Position numbers and translations under genes: made by a program. From DASVAL01 sp035649575 (GTDB lineage: Bacteria > Planctomycetota > UBA1135 > UBA2386), in NCBI GenBank assembly GCA_035649575.1, contig DASRJH010000321.1, positions 1 through 25,010 of the forward strand: 25,010 nucleotides of DNA. Direction: 5' to 3'. The notes under the pieces were generated by a model. It saw only the letters and a program-made list of their open reading frames with translations. It made no database searches and had not been told where the DNA came from. Every line of letters begins with the position of its first letter. Within the stretch, counting starts at the first letter, position 1. Of this stretch, positions 15,612-23,914 are shown one piece after another.

Positions 15612-16835
15612 TCACTTGTCCCTGCGCGGCAGGTGCAGCGGCTTCGATCGCTGGTAGTTGCCGAAGCTCCCCATCATCGCGTCGATGATCGATTGGTCGT
15701 ATCGGATCGTCGAGAAGTCATTCGAGCCTTGGATCGTCACGTCGCCGGTGACGACCACCGCCCCGTTGATCTCCGAGGGGTCGCGCATCGTGAGGTTGCC
15801 CTCGACATAGAGCAGGCCCGAGAAGTTCGAGTTGCTGCCTTGGCTCAGCACGAGGTGGCCTCTGACGATCACGATGCCAGTGCCCAGCAGCGGGTGCGAG
15901 CTGTCGAGGTTGACGGTGGTGCCCACATCGACGATCACCAGTGACATGCTCGGGATCGGGACCGGGAAGTCGTTCAGATCGGTGACCACCATGTGCGCGA
16001 GCCCGGTGAGTTCGGTCAGGCTCATGCCGAACACGTCTTCATAGCCGTCGCGCCACACGCTCACCGGGTTCATGGCCCCGAGTCCACCCGAGACGCGCTG
16101 GGTGCTCCCTCCGCCGGTCGTCGGCGTGCCGGTGCCCGCTGGATACAAGATGCCGTAGCCGTTCATGCCGTAGACGCGGCCACCCGTGTTGATGTGGCAC
16201 GAGTTGCCATCGCCGACGCAGAGCGCCGCCAGGCCCGGCAGGGTGACGACGACGCGGCGCACGTCCGTTTCCATCAGCTGCGAAGCAATGATCTGGTTCG
16301 GCCGCTGGTTGAACGGAACGGTCGGGTCGACCAGGTGGTAGACGTAGCCGAGGCTGCGCAGCCGCCACACCGTGCCTGGGCTGCCGCCCGCCCTCGGTTG
16401 CGAAATGTCCTCGCACTGGAACTGCACGCGCTTGGCGCGGCGCACGGGATCCGGATCGGCTGCCCAATCCTTCCACAACTCGTAGCGCGCCCAGATCGTT
16501 TCGGTGACCTCGAACTCGCGGACGAGCCCGACTTCGGGATCGATCGTGTCGAGGACCGGCGGCTCCACGCTCGGGTTGAGAACGGGGCTGAAGACGGTGA
16601 CCGGCTGGGCCGTCTGGCGTCGCAACCAGGTCAGGCCTTCGGCGAGCCCTGAACGTGCGGCCTGGACCGCTTGCGTCTGGACCACCCAGTTCACCTTGGT
16701 CTTCATGCGGTGCGAGTTCAGCGATACGGCGCCGGCCAACGTGAGCCCGACCACGATGATCGAGAAGAACACGGCCACGACGAGGGCAGCTCCCCGCTCG
16801 GGATTCGGCCGCTGTGTAGAGAGTGTCTGGATCAT
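15612..16835 (-). CDS. PilX-like type IV pilus / secretion-system accessory protein
   Basis: 407 residues from ATG 16835. A GTG at 16880 would add 15 residues, but AGGGG lies eight to nine bases before the ATG, so the ATG is preferred. The N-terminus has the PilX_N pattern RGAALVV followed by one hydrophobic helix (about 16-38) and an amphipathic helix QAVQAARSGLAEGLTWL, as in proteins of pilus-tip or minor-pseudopilin complexes. The C-terminal third (VIVDVGTTVNL...GTGIVIVRGHLVLSQGSN...GLLYVEGNLTM...GAVVVTGDVTIQG) is a regular beta-strand repeat that could form a short beta-helix. Two central cysteines (LCVGDGNSC) may form a disulfide. The usual PilV/PilW/FimT neighbours are missing. Confidence 0.72.
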   Translation of the reverse strand: MIQTLSTQRPNPERGAALVVAVFFSIIVVGLTLAGAVSLNSHRMKTKVNWVVQTQAVQAARSGLAEGLTWLRRQTAQPVTVFSPVLNPSVEPPVLDTIDPEVGLVREFEVTETIWARYELWKDWAADPDPVRRAKRVQFQCEDISQPRAGGSPGTVWRLRSLGYVYHLVDPTVPFNQRPNQIIASQLMETDVRRVVVTLPGLAALCVGDGNSCHINTGGRVYGMNGYGILYPAGTGTPTTGGGSTQRVSGGLGAMNPVSVWRDGYEDVFGMSLTELTGLAHMVVTDLNDFPVPIPSMSLVIVDVGTTVNLDSSHPLLGTGIVIVRGHLVLSQGSNSNFSGLLYVEGNLTMRDPSEINGAVVVTGDVTIQGSNDFSTIRYDQSIIDAMMGSFGNYQRSKPLHLPRRDK

Positions 16836-16980
16836 CGCTTTGCCCCTGGTTCGAGAATTCGGGTTCGAGTAGCCCGTCACCTTCGGGTATCGACGCGGGC
16901 ACGGGCCGACTTGATTGCGCCGGCCGTTCTCGCGGTGGCACGGGGCCGTGACGCACCCGCAGTTCCCGGCGGCCTGGCTT

Positions 16981-18309
16981 TCAGCGGAGCTTCAGGACAC
17001 CCGTACTGTCCGCGAACGCTTCGTCATCGCCGCCCGTCGCGCGAATCATCGCGAGGTAGAGGTTTGCCATCGGCACCTTGCCGAGCCGCACGTGCCCCTG
17101 CCCCTTGGCGGCCCCACCACCCTCACCCGCGAGCAGCACCGGCAGGTCGTCGTGGTTGTGCCGGTCGCCGTCGCCGAGGCCCGAGCCGAACATCACGAGG
17201 CACTGCGCGAGCAGATCTCCGTTCGCTTGCTGCTCGGATTGCAGCCGCGTCAGGAGCGCGGCGAATTGTTCGACCTGGAAGCGGTTGATCTTCGCGATCG
17301 CAGCGAGTTTCTCGGGTTTCTTGCCGTGATGGCTCAGGTCGTGATGCCCGTCGGGCACATCGAGGAACTTGTAGCTGCGGTTGCTGCCCGCGTTGCCGAG
17401 CATGAGCGTCGCGATGCGCGTGCGGTCGGTCGCGAACGCGAGCGCGAGCAGTTCGTACATGAGACCGAGCTTCGTCTTGTAGTCCTGGCTCGCAGCGAGC
17501 AGACCCTCGGGCACCGGCGTCGGTTTTTCCTCGTCGAGCCGCTGCAGGCGCTGCTCGAGCTCGCGCACGGACTCGAGATACTGTTCGAGCTTCTGCCGGT
17601 CCGTGGCGCCGAGCCGCCCAGCCAGTGCCTTCGCGTCGGCGAGCACGGCATCGAGCACCGAACGGTCTTGTTCGCGCTGCTGCCTTGCCTTCGCACCGTT
17701 GCCGGCTTGCTGCGGATCGCCGAACAACCGCGCGAAGACCGCCTTCGGGTCGGTCTCCTTCGCGACCGGCGTGTTCGGCGTGCGCCAGCTGATGTTGTTG
17801 CTGTAGGCGCACGAGTAGCCCGAGTCGCAGACGCCCGCGGCGGCGCCCTTCTCCATGCCGAGCTCGAGCGAGGCGAACGAAGTCTCGTTGCCGATTCGCG
17901 CAGCGATCGCCTGGTCGATCGAGATACCGGCCTGGATGTCGGCGCCGCCCGTCTTGCGCGGATGCGCGCAGGTCAGGAAGGAGCCTCCGGCTCGCGCGTG
18001 GTCGCCGGGCCCGTCGCCGTGCGCGAAGCCGCCGTCGATCGCGAGACCCGCGAACACCGTGACGCGGTTCTGGAGTGGCTGCAGCGGCTCGAGCGTGCGC
18101 ACGAGCTTCGCCGAGAGGCCTTCACCTTCGGGGCGCCAGTGCCCCATGTTCATTCCGTTCGGCGAGAACACGAACATGCAGCGCAGAGGCGGCGGCGGTG
18201 GCGAACGCAGCGCGGGCACCATCGCGTCGAGCCACGGCAGCGCGAGCAGGCTCGTGCCGCCGCGCAGGAACGTGCGGCGGTCGAGGACGAGCTGGCGGAT
18301 GGCGCGCAT
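16981..18309 (-). CDS. DUF1552 protein with twin-arginine signal
   Basis: A 442-residue exported protein. A twin-arginine motif DRRTFLRG (R11-R12) and a hydrophobic stretch at about 17-30 predict Tat export. The rest follows the DUF1552 family known from planctomycetes, Verrucomicrobia and myxobacteria: FSPNGMNMGHW near the start, the GGSFLTCAHPRKTGGADIQAGISIDQ region, D-P-K-A-V-F-A-R-L-F-G, and the C-terminal FGSGLGDGDRHNHDDLPVLLAGEGGG. Its function is not established; relatives are thought to be periplasmic and often sit beside a DUF1592/DUF1588 cytochrome-like partner. That partner is absent here. It lies 141 bases after the radical-SAM gene, with a hairpin between, so it may be a separate unit. 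ATG 18309 is clear. Confidence 0.9.
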   Translation of the reverse strand: MRAIRQLVLDRRTFLRGGTSLLALPWLDAMVPALRSPPPPPLRCMFVFSPNGMNMGHWRPEGEGLSAKLVRTLEPLQPLQNRVTVFAGLAIDGGFAHGDGPGDHARAGGSFLTCAHPRKTGGADIQAGISIDQAIAARIGNETSFASLELGMEKGAAAGVCDSGYSCAYSNNISWRTPNTPVAKETDPKAVFARLFGDPQQAGNGAKARQQREQDRSVLDAVLADAKALAGRLGATDRQKLEQYLESVRELEQRLQRLDEEKPTPVPEGLLAASQDYKTKLGLMYELLALAFATDRTRIATLMLGNAGSNRSYKFLDVPDGHHDLSHHGKKPEKLAAIAKINRFQVEQFAALLTRLQSEQQANGDLLAQCLVMFGSGLGDGDRHNHDDLPVLLAGEGGGAAKGQGHVRLGKVPMANLYLAMIRATGGDDEAFADSTGVLKLR

Positions 18310-18366
18310 GCCCCCGCATCATCGCCGAAATCCGGATTCCAGCCCACTTGCAAAAGTCGACGACTC

Positions 18367-18384
18367 TTGTCAGGGGGCTGACAA
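18367..18384 (-). terminator. Hairpin after the radical-SAM gene
   Basis: TTGTCAG (18367-18373) and CTGACAA (18378-18384) pair perfectly around four bases. It lies downstream of the radical-SAM stop (18451) on the minus strand and upstream of the DUF1552 start. The minus strand has a T run on the 5' side of the stem but not after it, so termination is uncertain. Confidence 0.35.
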
Positions 18385-18450
18385 AAAGCACGAGGCATGC
18401 CTTGACTGGTGCGAGCCCCTGGTGCGGGTGCTGAGTGGTAGGTCGGTCCG

Positions 18451-20046
18451 TCACCCGCTCGCAGCGAGCGGGGCCTTGGTCACCACGGTCGAAGCCTCGC
18501 TGCGCGTCTCGGCGTCGATCGCGGCGCGGATCCTGTTCGCGACGTATTTCGAGAACGGTCCGAAGTGCAGATACAGGGCGATCAGGGCACCCGTGTAGCG
18601 GATCGACCTCGGGTTCTTCCACAGCGAGCCGAACACCGTGCGCCAGAACGGACCGCGCGTCGCGCGCGCGAAACCGAGCTTCAGGATCATGCGACCGAAG
18701 CCCTTCAGCTCGCGCAGCCGATGCCGCCAACCCGGCTGGAACCGCCGCGCCTTCGAATCGAGGCTCGCCCCGACCCTCGCGACGCGCGCGAAGTAGGCCG
18801 CCGGCGTGTAGATGGTCTCGATGACCTGCAGGTAGTCGGCGAGGATCTCGGCGCGTGGCCGCACCGTGACGAAGTTGAGCCCGGCCGTGCACTGGTCGCC
18901 TTCGCCGTCGGGCACGACGTCGAAGTCCTTGTGCAAGCGTCCTGCCGCGGCCAGTCGCCGCGTCAACTGCGTGGTCGGAAGCGCCGTCAGGAGGCCGGCC
19001 ATCGCGACGGGGATGCTCGTGGCTTCGATGCACTCGACGAGCCCGCGCGCCACGCTGCCCTTCTCGCTGTCGAAACCGAGGATGAACCCCGCGTTCACGA
19101 ACATGCCGTAGCGGTAGATCTTCTGGATGCTCTCGGTGATCGAGCGGTGCGTGTTCTGCCGCTTCTGCATCGCGACGAGCGTCGCTTCGTCGGGGCTCTC
19201 GATGCCGACGAAGATCGCGAAGAAACCGACCTCGCGCATCTGCTGCATCAGCACTTCGTCGTCGGCGAGGTTGATCGACGCTTCGGTCGTGAACTCGAAC
19301 GGCCAGTCGTGCTGCTCGAGCCAGACCTTGAGCTCGGGCAGGAAGAGCTTCACGAGCTTCTTGTTGCCGATGAAGTTGTCGTCGACGAGATCGACGTGGC
19401 CGCGGTAGCCGAGGTCGTAGAGCGTCTGCAGCTCCTTCAACATCTGCGGCGTCGTCTTGGCGCGCGGCACGCGGCCGAACAGTTCGATGATGTCGCAGAA
19501 CTCGCACTGGAACGGGCAGCCGCGGCACCACTGCACGCCGATGTGGTTGTACTTCGAGAACGTCAGCAGGTCGAAGCGCGGCACCGGCGAGCTCTGCACG
19601 TCGGCCTTCGCCGGGTCCTGGTAGATCTTCTTGGGGGTGCCGGCCGCGAAGTCGGCGAGGAACTGCGGCATCGTGACCTCGGCTTCGCCGAGGATCAGGT
19701 GGCTCGCTTCGGCGTAGAGGTGCGGGCTCGACGTGGCGTCGGGGCCGCCGACCAGCACGATCTTGCCCTTGCCACGCGCCTTGTGGACGAGTTCGACGGC
19801 GTCGCGCTGCTGCGGCATCATGCCGCCGATCAGCACGAGGTCGGCCCAGTCGAGTACGCTGTCGTCCCAGTCGTCGACGTTGCGGTCCACCAAACGGATC
19901 TCCCAGTCGGCGGGCAGCAGCGCAGCGACGGTGCAGAGCCCGAGCGGTGCCGCGGGATAGCGCCCGCCGACGAGCTTGCAGGTCTCGGAGTAGTTCCAGA
20001 ACGAGGGCGACCGGAACTCAGGATGGACGAGGAGCGCTCGGGTCAT
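18451..20046 (-). CDS. B12-binding-domain radical SAM protein (HpnP/DUF4070 type)
   Basis: A 531-residue cytoplasmic enzyme. Residues about 1-140 form a cobalamin-binding-type Rossmann domain (RLVDRNV, DLVLIGGM, GKIVLVGGPDAT). The canonical D-x-H-x-x-G histidine is not visible. The radical-SAM domain holds the CxxxCxxC cluster at C177, C181 and C184 (CPFQCEFC), with an extra C174. VDDNFIGNKK, GIESPDE and AGFILGFD follow as usual. The C-terminal third is DUF4070-like. Overall it resembles the hopanoid C-2 methylase HpnP family, whose members open with a similar PxxPLGLxTVAAxLP pattern. Methylation or rearrangement of a lipid is therefore a reasonable guess; the exact substrate is unknown. The last 90 residues are basic and may touch the membrane. 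It starts 55 bases after the GH127 stop. Confidence 0.85.
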   Translation of the reverse strand: MTRALLVHPEFRSPSFWNYSETCKLVGGRYPAAPLGLCTVAALLPADWEIRLVDRNVDDWDDSVLDWADLVLIGGMMPQQRDAVELVHKARGKGKIVLVGGPDATSSPHLYAEASHLILGEAEVTMPQFLADFAAGTPKKIYQDPAKADVQSSPVPRFDLLTFSKYNHIGVQWCRGCPFQCEFCDIIELFGRVPRAKTTPQMLKELQTLYDLGYRGHVDLVDDNFIGNKKLVKLFLPELKVWLEQHDWPFEFTTEASINLADDEVLMQQMREVGFFAIFVGIESPDEATLVAMQKRQNTHRSITESIQKIYRYGMFVNAGFILGFDSEKGSVARGLVECIEATSIPVAMAGLLTALPTTQLTRRLAAAGRLHKDFDVVPDGEGDQCTAGLNFVTVRPRAEILADYLQVIETIYTPAAYFARVARVGASLDSKARRFQPGWRHRLRELKGFGRMILKLGFARATRGPFWRTVFGSLWKNPRSIRYTGALIALYLHFGPFSKYVANRIRAAIDAETRSEASTVVTKAPLAASG

Positions 20047-20101
20047 ACAAACCCCATGGGGCCGGCACTTTAGTCAGAAGCGCGCCGGATCAACAGGCTT
20101 T

Positions 20102-22405
20102 CTACCGCCCGTCTTCGATCTCGTGCACGCGCCACTCGATCACGCCGGCCGCGAAGTCCGGCGGCAGCTCGACCTCGAGCCGCAGCGCCCTCGTGGTGAT
20201 CGGCGCGAACTTGACCTCGCACCAGCGGTCCGCGGCGATCGGCAGGCCATCGCCGAGCAGCGGGACGGGCTTCCACTGCTCGCCGTCGAGGAACGAGAGC
20301 CGCGCCTGCTTCGGCAGACGGCACTCGCCGCGGCCCGTGTCGTCGAACCAGTAGATCCTGCAGCCGTCGAGCCGGAGCCAGGTCGGCCAGTCGTACTGGA
20401 TCCATTCGGCCGTGCCCCTGTGCGGCCACCAGTGCGTGCTTCGCGCGGGAGTGTCGCCGCTGCGGGCCGGTTCTTCACCATCGCGCACGCCCTCGGGATC
20501 GCAGTTGCCGCTCACGAACGACATCGACACCTTGGCCGTCGCCTCGGGGCCGCCGCCGCGCGGCAGGGGTGGTGACTGCGGGAACCAGACCGTCATCGGG
20601 CCGGCAGCGCGGTTGTCCCACACCGCGTAGGGCACCAGGACGAGCGGCACCGGTTTCGGCTTGGGCTGGCTGCGGTAGAGCGTGTGCCCCGGGAACGGCT
20701 GGGCAGGGCACTGCAGCGCGTCGACGGACAGCTTCACGACGCCGCCGAGCAGCTTCGTCTCGGTGTTGACCTTCACGTCCGCGCCGGGCGGCACCACGAG
20801 CTCCTCGAGCGGCGCCTGCTGGTCGGTCTGCTCGGCGCAATAGACGACGGGTCCGCGCGCGAAGGCGATGCGGCCGCGCAGCGCTTCGGCGCGCGGATCG
20901 GCCTCGAGTCGCCGCACGGTCATCGGCAGCTTCAGTTCGACCTTGTCGCCTTGCCGCCATTGCCGCGTCAGCACGCAGTAGCCGTTCGAGATCGCGCTGT
21001 CCTTGCCGACCTCGCGATTGATGCTCGCGGAGGCACCTTCGCACCAGCCCGGGATGCGCAAGTACAAGCTCGCGCGCAACGGTTTGGGACTGACGTTGGT
21101 CAGAGTGACGTTGCCTTGCCACGGATAGTCGGTGACGACGTCGAGGTCGAAGGCGGCTTCGCCGACCTTGGCCCGCACCGCGCCTTGGATGTAGAGGTTG
21201 ACGTAGAGCGCGTCGGGCCCGGTCGCATACGCGTAGCTGCCGACCGCCGCGAACGTGCGCGCGAGGTTCGGCGGGCAGCAGGCGCAGCCATACCACTCGC
21301 GGCGATGGTGGTCGCCGCGGCTCGACAGCGGGTTCACGTAGAAGAACTTCCTGCCGTCGAGCTGCACGCCGGCGGGGATCGCGTTGTAGAGCGCGGTCTC
21401 GACCGCGTCCGCATACCGGGCATCCGCGTAGAGCAGGCTGAGCCGCCAGGCCCACATCACGACGCCGATCGACGCGCACGATTCCTGGTAGGCGCTGCCC
21501 ATCGGCAGGTCGAAGTCGTGCGTGAAGCCCTCGTTGCTCGCGGACGGACCGATGCCGCCCGTGACGAACGTGTTCTTCTCGATCGTATTGCGCCACACGC
21601 GGTCCACCGTGCGCAGCAGCGCCTCGTCGCCCGTGCGCGCAGCGACGTCGACGGCGCCTGACATCAGGTAGGTCGCGCGCACGGCGTGGCCGGCGATCGC
21701 GCCGAGCTCGCGCAGCGGCACGTGGTCCAGCCAGTGGGTGCCGTCGTACTTGGCGAGGTCCTCGCCGCGTTCCTGTGCGAAGAACTTGCTGCCGCGCGCA
21801 TTCACGAAGTACTGCGCCAAGGAGAAGTACTCGGCCTTGCCCGTGACGTCGGCCAGCTTCACGAGCGCGAGCTCGGCTTCGGGGTGGCCGCAGTAGCCGG
21901 GCCGCTTGCCGGGCCCGTCGCCGAACGTGTTGCACAGCAGGTCCGCGTACTTCGTCGCGACGTCGAGCAGGTTGCGCTTGCCCGTGGCGAGGAAGTGCGC
22001 GACCGCAGCCTCGAACAGGTGACCCGCGCAGTAGAGCTCGTGGTTGTCGCGCAGGTTCAGAAAGCGCTTCTCGGGTTCCTTGACCGTGAACCACGAGTTC
22101 ACGTAACCGTCGGGCTGCTGGCTCTTCGCGATGCGCGCGATGACCGCGTCGAGCTTCGCGTCGAGCCCAGGATCCGGCGCATCGGCGAGTGCCATGGCCA
22201 CGGCTTCGATGGCCTTGTAGGCATCGCTGTCCTGATACACGAAGCCCTTGAAACCGTCGCGCGCGCCGGCCGCGGCGAGATCGAAGTTGGGCAGCGTGCC
22301 GGTCTCTTCGAGCTGCCGCAGCGCGTGCTCGAGTGTCACCTTGCGATTCTGCGCGCGCCGCGGCGCGAAGAAACTGTCGGTGATCTTCACCTGCGGGAAC
22401 GGCAC
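20102..22405 (-). CDS. GH127 family glycosidase (DUF1680, beta-L-arabinofuranosidase-like)
   Basis: 767 residues from GTG 22405. The alpha/alpha-toroid of GH127 is recognisable (ITDSFFAPRR start, GYVNSWF, NHELYCAGHLFEAAVAH). In the characterised beta-L-arabinofuranosidase HypBA1 a Glu-Cys-Cys-Cys zinc site includes the nucleophilic cysteine. The same elements are here as E308-x-C310 and CACC at C374/C376/C377, and E292 may correspond to the acid/base. C-terminal beta domains follow. It probably releases a sugar, perhaps arabinose, from a glycan. The true N-terminus may be longer: 31 in-frame codons upstream (to CTG 22498) encode a signal-peptide-like stretch (LAILALAVSALAAS), but no ATG, GTG or TTG is available there. 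It follows a lipoprotein gene in the same frame. Confidence 0.88.
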   Translation of the reverse strand: MPFPQVKITDSFFAPRRAQNRKVTLEHALRQLEETGTLPNFDLAAAGARDGFKGFVYQDSDAYKAIEAVAMALADAPDPGLDAKLDAVIARIAKSQQPDGYVNSWFTVKEPEKRFLNLRDNHELYCAGHLFEAAVAHFLATGKRNLLDVATKYADLLCNTFGDGPGKRPGYCGHPEAELALVKLADVTGKAEYFSLAQYFVNARGSKFFAQERGEDLAKYDGTHWLDHVPLRELGAIAGHAVRATYLMSGAVDVAARTGDEALLRTVDRVWRNTIEKNTFVTGGIGPSASNEGFTHDFDLPMGSAYQESCASIGVVMWAWRLSLLYADARYADAVETALYNAIPAGVQLDGRKFFYVNPLSSRGDHHRREWYGCACCPPNLARTFAAVGSYAYATGPDALYVNLYIQGAVRAKVGEAAFDLDVVTDYPWQGNVTLTNVSPKPLRASLYLRIPGWCEGASASINREVGKDSAISNGYCVLTRQWRQGDKVELKLPMTVRRLEADPRAEALRGRIAFARGPVVYCAEQTDQQAPLEELVVPPGADVKVNTETKLLGGVVKLSVDALQCPAQPFPGHTLYRSQPKPKPVPLVLVPYAVWDNRAAGPMTVWFPQSPPLPRGGGPEATAKVSMSFVSGNCDPEGVRDGEEPARSGDTPARSTHWWPHRGTAEWIQYDWPTWLRLDGCRIYWFDDTGRGECRLPKQARLSFLDGEQWKPVPLLGDGLPIAADRWCEVKFAPITTRALRLEVELPPDFAAGVIEWRVHEIEDGR

Positions 22406-22510
22406 TTCGCGCAGGTTCGCGAGCTGCGGCCCTTGTGGGATGCCGCGTGGGACGAGCGACGCGGCGAGGGCGGATACGGCGAGCGCGAGAATGGCCAGAG
22501 TCGGGTGGTG

Positions 22511-22945
22511 CTAGGCGTTGATCGAGAAGATAGCGGTCTCGCCGAGCGCGATGTCGCCCTTCAGGATGTCGCGGATCTCGACCGGGTAGTTGCCCGTGCC
22601 GGGCGCCTCGCCGATCTCGAAGAACCAGCGGAAGTCGCGGCTCGCGCCCTGTTGCACGGCGGGCGCAGGGTCGCGCGTCGAAGACGGCTTCGCGGCGACC
22701 TCGCGGCCGTTGTAGAGCAGGCGCACGTTGTCGAGTTGGAACGAGATCGGCTGGTCGTTCTCGTTCTTGATCCGCAGGCGCACTTCGAGCCGCTGCCTTC
22801 GCTTGTCGTACGCGGCCCTGGCCACGTCGATGCGCAAGCCCGCGGTCGGCGTCGCTTCCGGTTGGCGCACCTTGCAACCAGGTCCGGCACCGATCGCGAC
22901 GAGCAGGAACGCAACACCACAGCAGGCGAGCCGCTTCTGGACCAT
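22511..22945 (-). CDS. Small lipoprotein, unknown function
   Basis: 144 residues from ATG 22945 (MVQKRLACCGVAFLLVAIG). An in-frame GTG or ATG farther upstream would add a non-membrane stretch before the signal peptide and is rejected. The hydrophobic segment ends in GPGC (Cys24), a poor but possible lipobox. The mature part (about 95-120 residues) alternates strands such as LEVRLRIKNENDQPISFQLDNVRLLYNG, suggesting an Ig-like beta-sandwich resembling DUF4352-type domains. No catalytic motif is seen. Its stop (TAG, 22511-22513) directly precedes the GH127 coding frame in the same phase, so the two are very probably cotranscribed. It may help hold the glycosidase or its glycan at the cell surface; this is inference. 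Confidence 0.7.
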   Translation of the reverse strand: MVQKRLACCGVAFLLVAIGAGPGCKVRQPEATPTAGLRIDVARAAYDKRRQRLEVRLRIKNENDQPISFQLDNVRLLYNGREVAAKPSSTRDPAPAVQQGASRDFRWFFEIGEAPGTGNYPVEIRDILKGDIALGETAIFSINA

Positions 22946-23089
22946 GTGCCAAGTGAAGCACCCCGGGGAGCGCTTGCAATACCGCGCACCGCGTGCCGCG
23001 TTGCTTGACCCTTTCACGGCTGCCGTGGTAATTCGAAGGCCCATGAGCGGCGCCGCACCTCCACCACGACAGGGCCGAAGGGGCCGCCG
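22946..23089. promoter_or_regulatory. Divergent promoter region with a candidate sigma-70-like promoter for fabG
   Basis: 144 bases between the lipoprotein gene and fabG. On the plus strand TTGACC (23005-23010) is followed after 16 bases by GGTAAT (23027-23032), a reasonable -35/-10 pair in G+C-rich DNA. The fabG start follows about 58 bases later. No clear promoter for the minus-strand genes was recognised. Confidence 0.33.
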
Positions 23090-23093
23090 ATGA
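23043..23093 (+). CDS. Possible 16-residue leader peptide overlapping fabG
   Basis: An ATG at 23043, preceded by GAAGG, opens a 16-codon frame (MSGAAPPPRQGRRGRR) whose TGA overlaps the fabG ATG as ATGA. This is a typical coupling arrangement, and proline and arginine repeats are seen in leader peptides. Short frames of this kind also arise by chance, so it is reported with low confidence. Confidence 0.2.
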   Translation: MSGAAPPPRQGRRGRR

Positions 23094-23827
23094 GCACAAC
23101 GACCGCAAAGGGCCGCCGCGCTCTCGTGACGGGCGGCAGCCGCGGCATCGGCGCCGCGATCTGCAGGCGGCTCGCCGCGATGGGCCACCCGGTGATCGTG
23201 AACTACCGCAGCGACGAGGCGGCCGCGAAGTCCGTCGTCGCCTCGATCGAGGACCAGGGTGGCGAGGCCGTGGCCGTGTGCTTCGACGTCACGAACGGTG
23301 ACTCGACGCGTGCCGCGATCGACGGGCTGCTACAGGACCCGCGCCCGATCGCCGTGCTCGTGAACAACGCGGGCATCGCGCAGGATGCGGCCTTCCCGGC
23401 GATGACCGACGAGCAGTGGCACGCCGTGATCCGCACGACGCTCGACGGCTTCTTCCACGTGACGCGCCCGCTCGTCATGCCGATGGTGCAGCAGAAGTGG
23501 GGTCGCATCGTCAACCTGTCGTCGATCTCGGGCCTGCGCGGCAACCGCGGCCAGGCCAACTACGCGGCGGCCAAGGCCGGCATCATCGGCGCGACGAAGA
23601 CGCTGTCGATCGAGCTCGCCAAGCGCAAGATCACCGTCAATGCCGTCGCGCCCGGCCTCATCGCGACCGAGATGATCGCGAACGTGCCCGAGTTCGTGCT
23701 CGAGCAGATTCCCGTGCGCCGCGTCGGCACGCCCGAAGAAGTCGCGTCGCTCGTGGGTTTCCTCGCCTCCGATGAGGCTTCCTACATCACGGGCCAGGTG
23801 ATCGGCGTCGACGGAGGCTTCCAGTGA
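23090..23827 (+). CDS. fabG: 3-oxoacyl-ACP reductase FabG-like short-chain dehydrogenase
   Basis: A 245-residue SDR enzyme that should reduce a 3-oxoacyl-ACP to the 3-hydroxy form with NAD(P)H. Motifs: cofactor loop TGGSRGIG at 14-21, NNAG at 92-95, catalytic S145, Y158 and K162 (Y-A-A-A-K), and VNAVAPGLIATEM after it. R40 in NYRSDE suggests NADPH preference. The fourth tetrad residue, usually Asn (N110 in E. coli FabG), is Thr117 here, judged by the conserved 41-residue spacing to the Tyr. ATG 23090 is preceded by AAGGGG. A ketosynthase follows 87 bases later, so the pair fits a fatty-acid, aryl-polyene-like or polyketide locus, probably continuing right of the window. Confidence 0.92.
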   Translation: MSTTTAKGRRALVTGGSRGIGAAICRRLAAMGHPVIVNYRSDEAAAKSVVASIEDQGGEAVAVCFDVTNGDSTRAAIDGLLQDPRPIAVLVNNAGIAQDAAFPAMTDEQWHAVIRTTLDGFFHVTRPLVMPMVQQKWGRIVNLSSISGLRGNRGQANYAAAKAGIIGATKTLSIELAKRKITVNAVAPGLIATEMIANVPEFVLEQIPVRRVGTPEEVASLVGFLASDEASYITGQVIGVDGGFQ

Positions 23828-23914
23828 GGCCCCACCGCCGCAACGCGGCGACCGACCACGGGCGCAACGAGCATCCAGCGCCGCTGCGGCGGTTTCCATT
23901 GACCGGACGGCACG

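Noticed and set aside
22946..23188. N-terminal extension of the small lipoprotein to 23188
   Set aside because: It would put about 80 Arg/Ala-rich residues before the signal peptide and overlap fabG; ATG 22945 gives a normal lipoprotein.
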